This document shows, piece after piece, positions 1-11,700 of a stretch of 64,000 nucleotides of DNA. Positions within the stretch are counted from its first letter, which is position 1. Each line of letters begins with the position of its first letter. The notes under the pieces are model-generated. The model saw only the letters and a list, made by a program, of their open reading frames with translations. It had not been told where the DNA came from and made no database searches. Origin of the DNA: Nelumbo lutea (taxonomy: Eukaryota > Streptophyta > Magnoliopsida > Proteales > Nelumbonaceae); the NCBI GenBank assembly GCA_022828595.1, contig JAKGHH010000001.1, forward strand, positions 73,404,401 through 73,468,400, read 5' to 3'. The position numbers were made by a program, and so were the translations under genes.

Positions 1-1314
1 TAAACAATCGTACTTCTTTATGGAAGGTAAAGAAGAAAGCCTTAGACTCTTTTACATGGAAGTGTTTGCTGGATTCCAGGTGAAACCTGCTAAGAGGAGC
101 AAGAAATCTGATATCCCATGGATTCTAGGTGTTCTACTTTCAAATGAAAATACCCAAATTAGTGGTAAAGTGGCAGAATTGATTGATTTCAATAGGAATG
201 TATGGAATACCAACCTAATAATGTCTATGTCTGATCCTGAAATTGCAATGAAAACTCTTGAAACCGAATTGCCTATATACCCTGATTCCTTGCAAGATAA
301 ACTCGTCTAGACTTTAACCCCTCATGGAAAGTTTACAAGTGCTTCAACTGATTCTTTGCTTTCTATGGATCAAGCAGTAGATTTGCTCCTAGTTTTACAA
401 ACAAAAATGATGGTTTGTGCTCTCTTTGCTTGAAAGAGGTTGAAGAATTGAATCACCTGTTTATCCATTGTGAAGTTATGAGATCAGTTTGGTTTGGCTT
501 TTGCCCAACTTTATGTATGGAGCTTCACCTAGATTGGGGGCTTGAAAGATGTCTCACTTATTGGTGGGGAAGAATCAGTGACACTCCAGATGAAGATATA
601 TCTTTGTTTAGCAAATTTGCAATCATATTATGGAGCTGCTGGAAAGCTCGGTGTAAAAAAGTTATGGAGGGCATAAGCTTTGAACCCACAAAAATCATCT
701 CTATTGCTCACTGCTAGATGAAGGATTTAGTGAATCTGAAACTTCACAGAAGGGAGGCTGCTACTGAAATTTCCACTCTTAGATCCCCTGCGATCTGGAC
801 ACCTCCTCTGGAGCCTTTTATCAAGATAAACGTGGATGATGCGCAAGGCCCAAATAACTCTGATCTTGGCATTGTTCTAAGGAATCATAGAAGCGACTTT
901 ATCTTTGCAAGAGCCATAAAAACAAAATTATCAGATCCTAAACTAACAGAAGTTCACGCCTTCAGAGCTGGTTTGCGGTTTGCACCTGAGCTGAATCTAA
1001 ACTATATTTGGCTTGAAGGAGATGCGTAGAAGGTTGTCTCTATCCTGTTGAATGTTCAATGTGACATTCCTTGGCCAAATCATACAATTATCGCTGATTG
1101 CAGAAGCCTTTTGTAGAATTTTCAAGTTACCAACATCTCCTATGTTCCACGTACAGGAAACAGAGTAGTTCACTGCTTAGCTACGTTTGGTTGTATGTTA
1201 AGAGGTCCACTACTCGGTCTTCTGTGCCTGATTTCTTACCATCTGTATTGGATGAAGTTTTAACGAATTAATATGCCCATGGGCTTTCTTCTCCAAAAAA
1301 AACAAAAAAAAATG
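1..1314 (+). mobile_element. LINE (non-LTR retrotransposon) 3' fragment, zf-RVT and RNase H-like
   Basis: Decayed 3' part of a plant LINE whose 5' part lies left of the window. Codons 20-310 resemble the segment between RT and the zinc-binding domain (it ends PDSLQDKLV). Codons 415-717 carry a zf-RVT-like motif (CSLCLKEVEELNHLFIHC). Codons 718-1029 resemble an RVT_3 RNase H (INVDDAQG, then WLEGDA). In-frame stops at about 308, 715 and 1027 break the reading frame, so no intact protein is made. An A-rich stretch at about 1293-1312 looks like the poly(A) tail and sets the 3' end. The domain order is that of plant L1-type elements. The exact family cannot be named. Confidence 0.75.
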
Positions 1315-2235
1315 TAAGGCAAAAACTAACCGAGATTTGCACAGATAAAGAAAAGCTAAGAAGACACGGTAGAGAGAATTCAAGATGAACGGGTAAACTG
1401 TTTGATGACAATTTGATCGAACCTTGAACTATTTATAAATGATCAGGAAAAGATTGAGTATAATACAGCTGTTAGAGTTTTGAGTTTGTGTACAATACTC
1501 AAAGTTAACAGATTATTTTAAGTTACAACAAAACTCCATCACGAGGAAACAATTAGACCTCAAGTTTGTGTTTGGTTTGAAGGAAATAGTAAATAAAGGA
1601 AGGGAAAAAAAAAAGTAGGAAAAAGTAGGAAAATTTTTACAAATCTTATATAGATTTCTCTACCTTTTCCTATTTTTTCCTTCAAATCAAACATAGACTA
1701 AGTATTCATCGATCGTGGGAATGGGAAGAACTTTATCACGAAATCCGTCGCAAGTCTCTAATATGCACTCACTCCATTGACACTCCTAAGCATTTACACC
1801 GAGATAAATAAGATTCGCACCACAACCAAACGGAGCCTAAGAGTCCAAACTTTTGACATAACCGAAGTTAAGATAACCGTGAACGTGAAGCAACTCTTAG
1901 CCGCAGCTGGAGGTTCTGGGCTCATAAGCCCGGATCCACACCCTTGTACGGTGAGGATTGAGTCAGCCATAGCATCGACCTCATAACTCACATCTGCAAG
2001 AAAAGAATATGCTTGTAACACTGTTAACGTGTGTCGTACATGTAACTAATTGTCATCATCCATGCAGGGCCCACCCATTGGTTAACGATAAATCTGACGA
2101 ACAAAATTATCGCGCATTAATCAGATGCCGTGACCCTTCACAAATGCAGCATTCCTAATAAAGGTGACAAACACCCACATGAAATACGATGAATAACTCA
2201 ATGAAAATATAATAACAAGTAACTCGTAACTAATA
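1315..2235. other. Intergenic stretch upstream of the PUX5-like gene
   Basis: No coding region. It holds a small foldback repeat (listed separately). At about 1810-1840 there is the motif CCAAACGGAGCC followed by TAA, which resembles one end of a Tourist-like MITE; no partner end was found. The last few hundred bases must include the promoter of the gene at 2278, but no single TATA box stands out. Confidence 0.4.
1568..1696. repeat. Short foldback (MITE-like) repeat
   Basis: Starts TGTTTGGTTTGAAGGAAAT and ends with the near-inverse (CCTTCAAATCAAACA), giving imperfect terminal inverted repeats of about 20 bp around an A/T-rich centre. About 130 bp long, so non-autonomous. No clean target duplication was identified, so the superfamily is open. 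Confidence 0.45.
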
Positions 2236-2277
2236 AGAGAGGAAGAAGAGAGAGAGAGAGAGGCCTAAAATTCTAAT
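2236..2277 (+). promoter_or_regulatory. GA-repeat 5' leader of the PUX5-like gene
   Basis: A (GA)n-rich purine tract ends 15 bases before the ATG. GA/CT tracts are common in plant 5' leaders and core promoters and can bind BPC/GAGA-type proteins. The exact transcription start cannot be seen. Confidence 0.4.
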
Positions 2278-2711
2278 ATGGAGAAGGAAGGAGACAACCA
2301 ACACTTGGTGCAAACGTTTATTGAGATCACATCGGGTTCGAGGGACGAGGCTCTCTTCTTCCTGGAGAGCCACAATTGGGATCTCGACTCTGCAGTCTCT
2401 ACTTACTTAGAGACCACCGGCAACAACAACAGCAGCTTCGATAACATCAACTATCCCACCACCAACGAATCGCCTTCTCCATCTCCTTCCCCCTCTCTCT
2501 CTCCGGTTCCATCTCCCTCTCCCTCGCCGTTGGTTCCCACCGATTTTCAATCAAGGGTACCCATGTCTTCCCGGGACAAGAAACCCTCGAAGCCCTCCAG
2601 TAGCTGCGCCGGCGGCATCCGTACACTCTCAGATCTGAATCGTTCTTCTAGTCCCGGCTCTGACGATGATTCAGATGCCCCCCAGGAGTACTACACCGGC
2701 GGCGAGAAAAG
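2278..2711 (+). CDS. PUX5: PUX5-like exon 1: UBA domain and Ser/Pro linker
   Basis: The start ATG is the first in the frame after the GA tract. Residues 1-45 form a UBA-like three-helix domain, followed by a Ser-Pro repeat stretch (about residues 62-85) and a Ser/Asp-rich linker ending EYYTGGEK. The exon ends AG|GTACC at 2711 in phase 2. The open frame continues to 2757, but that tail ([14 protein letters not shown]) is intronic: the exon 2 join restores the family's GG-x-K-S-G-M sequence. Confidence 0.92.
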
Positions 2712-5700
2712 GTACCAATGTGATTTACTGCCCTGTTTCTGTCCAATTTTTGGTTGAAGTTAATTTGGAATTCTTGTTGATTTCTAGAAACCCTAGCCGT
2801 GTTTCGGATTGCCTTCATTTTCTTTAGTCAATTGATTGGTAGTATTCATGGTTATCTGGTTCCTTATTGTTTATGGGAATTGGAATGTTGAGGTTAAAGC
2901 GCGAAACGACCCTCATGGAACTGAGGTAATTTGATGAGCTGTTTTGTCAACAGAGAGATATCTATGAACCTTGGATACTTAAATTTCAATCATACTTCGT
3001 AACTTTCTATCGTATTGCTTAGAACAAAGCGGAATATTTTTCTCCTGTCCTTGGTCCATTCTTACAGGCTCAGGTTGATGGTAAGAATAGCAGATGGGAC
3101 ATCATTTTTAGGCTTTCTTCTATCCAGTTTAATTTTCGTGATACCAAGACATTGGCTTGTTTCCTATTTTACTCAAAACTGATCCCTCCAAAGATTTTGG
3201 TCTATAAATATGGGTATATTGCCTATGGGCCTATCGTAATCAAATGTAAGTTTTTATTATATATATAAATCCATGCTTTGGTGCTTAAATTTGACCCAGA
3301 GCATGGTAACTCTGGGTGGTACAATTCTATCTAGGGCTTTCTTGAGATACGTGTGATAGTTAGATTCTTGTTCAATGTCTAGTATCCCAATTCACTTTTC
3401 TTGAATATGATCTCCAAGTTTTTGAACCTGAGACCCTGCTTTTACTTGGGGTTTCTTTGCTCAAATTCTGAATTTTTGACCTATTGGTTTTCTGTTAAGA
3501 GTGGTCCATATCCAAACTCTGGTTGTCATCAAGTGTCAAAACTCCTAATTTTAGCAAATATTTCTGTTTTTGCCCATTGAATCCTTAGTTGATTACTCTG
3601 TAGTCATTAAGGTGGCATTTGATAGTGTGTTCATCTTGTGGATGGACCGTTTCGGTCCATGCCACGGGATGAACATACAGTTCTGTTGGGCGTGGACAGG
3701 ACCAGTCCACACTATATCGTAGACCGGCCCTATCCACACCCCAAAATATCAGCAACGGGTATTTATCGTGGAAGGGCTTTGTCCATAGTTTGTTTTTGAT
3801 ATTGTGTTTCACATTCACAATCGAAACCCTGCATTTTACCGTTAACCTCTCCACCACTGAAGCGCTCTGCCACTATGCTCTGCTGCAAAGGGAGGTCTCC
3901 TCCAGGTTTTCTCTGTTGTTGATATTGATTTCGGTGGTGTTACACCCTCTTTTTCCACCGTTGTTTCTTTTTCTTTCCAATTCTTCATCTTCTCTTGTGG
4001 TTCTTCTCCCGAACACCCCCACCAAAATACAACTTTGAGTCTCCAAGTTCTGAAACCTTTTTGTCCAGAGGCACAATCAATAACACCTTTCCAATTCCAG
4101 AAGTCAGAATTGAATCCTTTGAAGAGAACTCTTATTCGAAGGACAACCCTCTACGAAATACCGGTTCTAGACCCCCCTCCAGCGGAACTACAATATAAAG
4201 ATTTGTGAAAGCTTCATGTTATGAAAGAATAATCAAAGAACAATTGCAATTTTCTTCATTTTGTTCACACGATCTATGGATATATGTTGTTTTTCCTTTT
4301 ATTTTTGATGAATAATAGTAAATTTCATTAATTCAAAAGCTGATTTAGAGTTGTGAATTCATACAACATCCTAGGGAGAGGTGCGAGCTGCAGCCCCTCC
4401 TTGAATCTTACAAGTAAACTAGGAAAGAGATACATGAATCAGAGCTGAGCCCAAAACAGTTCTTCCCTATTTACCCCTTGCTTGGCTAACACATCAGACA
4501 AAGTATTTGCTGATCTCCCCACCCACCGTAAAGAGACCAATATATTCCTTGTCTACCAACTGAATTTATTCATTTCATTCTTGTAGCGCCATATAGCATC
4601 TTCAGGACTTTTCAACCAACGCACCACCACTTTGGATCCCCTTCAATTATTAGATGTTGTACCCCCAACTGGTTTGTTAATTGCACCCTTGGATTACCCA
4701 TGCTACTTCCACCAAAGTCCAGCTTCAGTGAGCCTTCAAATGGAGGAGACTAGCTTGTAATTGACTTGTCCTTTAAGGGTGAACACCTCGCTACTGCTGA
4801 CTAGTTTCTCCAAGAGAATTGATGAAAGATTTCCAAAGTCTTCAGCCAAAATATTACCCTATGCTATTGATCGAAAAAAAGTATTACCCTATGCAATACA
4901 CAGTCTTTCAATTCCTGACTGCTCATTTCCTTTTCTTGAAAGATTTTAGCATTCCTTTCTTCCCAAAGAGTCCAAATCAGGGCAATGCGAGCACATCTCC
5001 ACATAAGTCTCCCTTTTTTTGTAGGCCAAGAGAAAGTAGAATGGTTAAACTTGGATAAAAATAAATCAGAAGCTGATTGTTTTCTGATACAAATTCAATA
5101 GAAAAATAAGAGAAAGCAAGGTCACGAATAGAAGAAAAGGGAGAAGAGAAGAAGAGAAGAAGGAGAGAAAGAAAGGGTGCGGTTCAATCATACTAGCCGC
5201 CCCACTTAATCTTATTTATAATTATAACTTTACAAGGAGAAGAGTTACTCTAATACCCTTACTTAAAATAAAAAGAAAACAAACATGACCCAAATGACCC
5301 AACTACCATAACTGAAATATAAAGAAGTAAACAGTAAAAATAAAGTGTGGGGCTGGGACCACACACACACTAGTCAGCTATCTCTACACTCCCCCTCAAG
5401 TTGGGAGTAGATATTTGTCATTCCCAACTTGCATAAATCTATCTCCAACTTGATTTTTGTGACTGCTTTAGTAAAGAGATCAGCTAGCTACATGTTTGAG
5501 GCAATATAGGGAAGACACACTTCTTGAGATGTAACTCGCTCTCGAATAAAATGTCTGTCCACCTTTGTGTTTAGTCCTATCATGCTGTATTGGGTTGTAG
5601 GCAATGTTAATTGCTACTTGATTATCACAATACAACATCAGTGGTTTCTCATAGTTGATTCTCAGTTCATCAAACAAAGATTTCAGCCATAATACTTCTG

Positions 5701-8700
5701 CAACACCATTGGCCATGGACCTATATTTCGCTTCACCATTGAAGTGAGCAACAACATTTTGTTTCTTGCTTCTCCATGAAACAAGGTTTCCCCCTACATA
5801 TGCACAATACCCAGAGGTAGATCTTCTTTCATCAATGCATCCAGCCCAATTAGCATCTATATATACCTCTATCTTCATGTGACTGCTATTCTTGAAGAGT
5901 ATGCCTTTCCATGGGCATCTCTTCAAGTAAGCAAGTATCATTTCCACCGCAAGAAGGTGAGTGGTCCTAGGAGAATGCATGTATTGACTAGCCGCACTAA
6001 CAACATATGAAATATCTAGTCATGCTAGGCAAAGATAAAGAAGTTTCCCAACCAACCTTTGATACATAGCCTTGTCCTCAAGAAGTTCTCCACCTTCTGC
6101 ACTTATTTTATGGTTCAATTCAATGGGTGTGTCAGCAGGCTTTACTCCTAACTTTCCAGTTTCTTCCAATAAGTGAAGGACATACTTTATTTAAGAGGTA
6201 AAAATGCCATGCTTAGATTGAACTACCTTAATTCCTAGGAAATAGTGCAATTCCCCCAAGTCCTTCACTTCAAATTCTTTGTAAAGATGCTACTTAAGGG
6301 AATCACCACAATGTCATCCACATAGATAGCAAGTAAGGTCAAAGAGGAGTCTGTCTTCTTAAAGAAGAGAGTGTGATCTAACTGACTGCATGTAACCAAA
6401 CTTTTCCAAGACTAGTCTAAACCTATCAAACCAAGCTCTTAGAGATTGTTCCAACCCATATAAAGCCTTCTTCAACCGGCAAACTTTCTTTCTTGCTTCT
6501 ATACTCTTAATACCTGGGGGTCATTCCATGTACACCTCCTCTTGCAAGTTTCCATTGAAAAATGCATTCTTGACGTCCATCTGAAACAGTGGTCATGAGA
6601 AGTTTGCAGCAATAGATAGTAGGACTTTGATAGTGTTCAACTTGGCAACTAGTGCAAAGGTTTCCATTATAGTCCATGCCACAAGTTTGTGTGAATCCCT
6701 TTGCAACCAATCTGGCCTTATATCTCTCTATAGAACCATCAACATTATATTTCACTATAAACACCCATATGCATCCAATAGGTTTCTTCCTCTCAGGCTA
6801 GTCAACTAGTTCCCATGTATCGTTCTTAACAAGAGCATCCATCTCTATTTTCATCGCTTCCTTCCACTCAGGTATCAAAAGAGCTTTTTGCACTGTTTTG
6901 GGTATATGAATAGTAGCAATAGATGCTAGGAAGGATCTATAGGATTTTGAGAGACAATCATAAGAAAGAAACTGTGGGATACAGCGAGCAGTAGATGAAG
7001 TACAACGTCGCTTCCCTTTACAAATTGCAATTGGGAGATCAAGGCCATCTGAAGGAGGAGGTTGAGGCTCAACAGTGGCAGGAAAAGTGTCTACAACAGT
7101 GGGAGTAGTGATTGGATCTGAAGTTGTAGAAGGTGTTGGGATTGGCCTGGACTATTGAGGATGGAAATCAACCTACCTCCACCACTATCTGTGATACACT
7201 CTCAACTCCTTGCACTTTTGACAACCCTCTTCACGACATTCCCTCTCAATAATTGGGATAGGTAATGGAACTTCTCGGGCTGAAATCCCTTCATCACGAC
7301 TCTCCCCCTAAGGAGAAGCCCTATGATAGTAGGGCATATCCTCGAAAAAGGTGACATCTATGGACACAAAACGCCTCCCCGAAATAGACTCATAACAATA
7401 ATATCCTTTTGATTTTGTGCATACCCAAGGAAAATACATTTAGCAGCTTTGGGATCAAATTTTGAGCGATGAGGTCCAAGGATTTGAATAAAACAAGCAC
7501 ACCCAAAAGTTTTAAGGGGAATAGTGAACAAGTCCTTATCTGGATACATAAGGTTGAATGGTGTTTTCATGTCTAGAACTCGTGAAGGAATTTTGTTAAT
7601 AAGGTAAATAGCAGTACGGATTGCATCCCCCCAAAGGGTATTGGAACATTAGAGTTGAGCATGATGCTTCTGGCTATCTCCAAGTTATGTCTATTTTTTT
7701 CTCTCAGCAACCCCATTCTGCTAAGGTGTACGGGGACAAGTGCTCTGATGAATAACTCCATGATCTAGGAGATATGATGCCAAGGATTTTGCAAAGTATT
7801 CCTTGGCATCATCAGATCTGAGAGTTTTGATCTTGATTTCAAATTGGGTCAGTACCATCTGATTGAAAGCCTGGGCCAGAGAAGGACCTCATCTCGAGAG
7901 TGCATAAGGTAAACCCATGAGAAATGGGTATAATCATCGACAAACAACAAGAAGTATTTGTACCCCCCCTAGCAGCAATATGATATGGCCCCTAAAATCT
8001 GTTTGTACAATTTCAAAAGGAAGATTGCTTCTTTTATTGCTCAAAGAATAAGTTGATCTACAATGTTTTGCAAGTTCACAGCTTTCACACCTCAAACTAG
8101 ACACTTGGATTGACTCAAACAAATTTGGAAATAGACTCTTCAAAGACCCAAAAGATAAATGACCTAATATGTTATGCTAAAGAATAATCTGACCCAAAGA
8201 CTGAGAAACAAATAATCTCCCAACTTCACTCTCCTTCCCTTGTGGATGCTCAAGCAGGTAAACTCCATTCGTCTCACGGGCAATCCCAATCACCTTCCTC
8301 GTTTCCAGATCCTAAAAAACACAACGATTAGGCCTGTTCATGGGTCGGGCCAGGCTAGGCTCGGGCCGGGCTTTCACTTGTCATTAATGAAAATATACTA
8401 GGCCCGAGCCCGAGCCCGAGCCCAGCCCGACCAACAGGCCTATAACTTGGGCCCGAGCTCGGCCCTGGTAAAAAGCCCGAAACCCGAGCCCAAAGTCCGA
8501 CCTAATTGAAAAAAAAAACAATTTTCCCTATTCAAATTAGAATTAAAAATTCAGATAATAATTTTTTTTTCTATTTAAATGAACAATGGGCCTACAAGAT
8601 GGTATTTTTCCCTTTCTTTTATATTTTAAAACACAATTTTACATTCTTAAATAAAAAAAATTATTCAAATGGACATAATCACATAACTAATTTTAAGTTA

Positions 8701-11700
8701 AATATTAGGTCGGGCCGGGCCGGGCTATTTTGACAAAACCCGAGCCCGGCTCGAATTTATTGCGGGCCAGGCTTTTTGGCCCGAATTTAAGCCCGCAGGC
8801 CTATAAGCATGTTCAAGCCCGTCCAGGGGTCGGGCTGGGCCTAGCCGGCCCGTCGGGCCACCTGGCCCATGAACTGGTCTAACAACGATTAGGGAAAAAG
8901 GTTATTGAATAGTTTTGATTCTTAGTAATACTACTAACTGAAAGTAAGTTAGCACTAAACTTAGGGATATGCAAAACTGATGACAGGGAGGTGGCATCAG
9001 ACAATTTGATGTCTCCCTTGCTAGAAATAGGTACAAGGGGGCCATTAGCAATAGATACTTTGTCTCTGCTAGAGGATAAAGAATAGGTGGTAAACAAGGT
9101 GGATAAACTATTCATATGGTCAGAAGCACCTGAATCTATTACCCAAAAGGGTCTAGTGTTACTTGGGGCTGAAGTATGATATGATGTAGCTCTTGTACTT
9201 AAGTGAGCAAAGGCTGAAGTAGGATTAGCAGAAATAGTAGTTGAAGGCTGAGATGATGACCCAGATATACCAGCTTGATTCTCTAATTATGTCAAGGCAG
9301 CCTGGGCAACAACTAAGGCATCTAAGGATGTGGTCCTTGTGCTGGAAGTGGATGTCTGTAGTGGCTGCCACATTAGCATTTCCCTTCTTATTTCCAAGTC
9401 TAACTGGAACAAGATGAGACTACAACTTCCAACAAGTGTCCTTAGTATATCTTGGCTTCTTACAATGATCACAAAAAATCTCCTTTTTATCTTCCTTCTT
9501 CATTTCCTTTTCCTTATCTCTCCCAAATTTTGAATTCAGACCAGCTAGGGACTCAAAAATTCTGTTTGTTTCAATTAGCTTGCTATAAGTTGTTGCATCT
9601 CTCTGACTCTCCCACTCAATTGTCTCCAAATGGTCAATTTCATGCAATAGAGATTTCAAAGTAGCAAATTTAACGGAGATTGGCTTCTCCCCCTACTTAA
9701 GATTATTCACTTCACACTTCAGTTCATAATCCCTAGCAACATTAAGGGGTTGGGAGTAGGTCTCTTTCATATTATCTCAAATTTCCTTAGCTGATTTTGC
9801 CCATAAATAATTTTGGCTAATGTGAGGCTGCATTGAATTGCACAACTATGTTATCACCAAATAGTTCTCTTGAACCCATTTGGCATGTGATGTGTCTTCC
9901 TTGGTTGGCTTCTTTATATCCCTAGTCACATAGCCTAATTTGCCTCTACCTCGAATAGCCATCATGGCTAATTGGGCCAATTCCAAGTAATTGGTTCCAT
10001 CAAACCTAACAGTAGTAATCTAAAAGGAACTTTTGGTCATACTTCCAGCCCCCAAAAGACCTTCCCCTTGAATCTTTATTTCACTTTCCCCATTTTACAT
10101 GAGATGTTAACAGTCACTACTTCAAACAAAAGACACTTGAACTCCTTTTATGCAAAAAGAACTTAGCTGATCGAATTCAGCCACCCAGAAATCACTCACA
10201 GTAAGGACTTTTCATTCAGAAATCATTCATAGTCGAGAATCACCACCAAATAATCACTTTTCAGCCAAGAATCATCACCCAGAAACCATTTACAGTTTAC
10301 TATAATTGTCCAAGGATCAACCACAGTCAAAGAACAATTCTGGAAGCAAGAACTGATCATGGGGTTTTGAAAAACCTAGAAAATATAACAGGGAAAACAG
10401 AGATCTGTCAAAAACCCTAAAGAAATGAGCAAGGGAGACAGAAATCTGTTAACCGTTGCTTCCAGAGTGGTTTAAACTGATCTTATTTAAAATCAGTCTT
10501 GATAAAAAAAGGTTATTTCTCAAAAGAAGTTGATCGCCACCTTCAATCTCCAGTTTAAACCCTAAACTTGCACTTACCTAATTTCTCTGATCTTTCCTGG
10601 TTACCGAGCACTCTCCAAAGGTCATGCAGTCCTTTGGGCAACAACTCAAGACTCCAGTAATCCTCCAAGAATCAGGCGATGATCCGAATTTCCAGACTTA
10701 GAAAGCTCTCATGCTGCCGACTGGATTAGGTTCACATGAGAACCCTAATCTGTCCTAGTTTGGCTCTAATACCAACTTGGATAAAAATAAATCAGAAACT
10801 GATTGTTTTCTGATACAAATTCAGTAGAAAAAGAAGAGAAAGCAAGGTCACGAACAGAAGAAAAGGGAGAAGAGAAGAGAAGAGGGAGAGAAAGAAAGGG
10901 TGCGGTTCAATCATATTAGCCACCCCACTTAATCTTATTTATATTTATTACTTTACTAGGAGTAGAGTTACTCTAATACTCTTACTTAAAATAAAAAGAA
11001 AACAAACATGGCCAACTATCATAACTGAAATATAAAGAAGTAAACAGTAAAAATAATGTGTGGGGCTGGGACCACACACACACTAGTCAGCTATCTCTAC
11101 AATTAAAGATCATGCAAACTTCTGCTGGTAGACTCCAACTACTCCCAAACAACAAAAGTAGCCAAGCCCAACGAATGGCATTGCCCTATGTTGTATTTCC
11201 TTGAAAAGAGAAAAAAAGGTGATGGGCATTATGAATGAGGTCAGGGAAGGCTAAGAAAAACCTGGATTTTAGAAGCGAGAAAAAGATTTGATAGATCTTG
11301 TGTTTTGTTTTCATTATTTAACAGAAGGTATGTCCCTAGATTGTGCTGAATGGAGGAATAGGACTTCTGCCACTTACATCACTTGGGTGAGATCCAACAT
11401 GAGCTGTGGTAGACAAGGTGAGGAATTTCTATTTCAGGAGAAATTTTAATTCTTCAAAATGAGAAGTTTCATTAGAAATTCTGAGATGGAGGAGAAACAA
11501 TAGGGAAAATGGAATGCTTTCTAAAAATAAAAAATTTGTTAACATATGCAAATTAAATGCTTAAAAATACTTAAAAACTAACACAGTAACACCAAACAGC
11601 AGTCAAGGCAAGTGCCTTTGCTGAAGGGTAAACAGAAGATAAAAATAATAATTTTTTTAAAATTATTTTATTACCAATTTTGTTGAAATTAATATTCAAT

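Larger units (their letters stand above)
5052..11101 (-). mobile_element. Copia A: Ty1/Copia LTR retrotransposon, decayed
   Basis: 6.05 kb including a nested 553-bp MITE. It is flanked by direct LTRs of 337 and 324 bp that start TGGATAAAA and end TCTCTACA on the + strand (TG...CA). A primer binding site like initiator Met-tRNA (complement of TTGGTATTAGAGCC) abuts the right LTR, and a CTCCCCCTCAAG polypurine-tract complement abuts the left LTR, so the element reads on the minus strand. Gag, protease, integrase and RT/RNase H order is Copia type. Every frame is broken. No clean 5-bp target duplication is seen; the flanks share only TTAAA a few bases out. It sits in a LINE inside PUX5 intron 1. 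Confidence 0.9.

Noticed and set aside
2712..2757. Extension of PUX5-like exon 1 to the stop at 2757
   Set aside because: Would add [14 protein letters not shown] and lose SEP and UBX; the GT at 2712 gives a perfect join to exon 2.
5047..11106. 5-bp target duplication for Copia A
   Set aside because: AAACT and ATTAA do not match; the shared TTAAA is offset from both LTR ends, so I do not call it.
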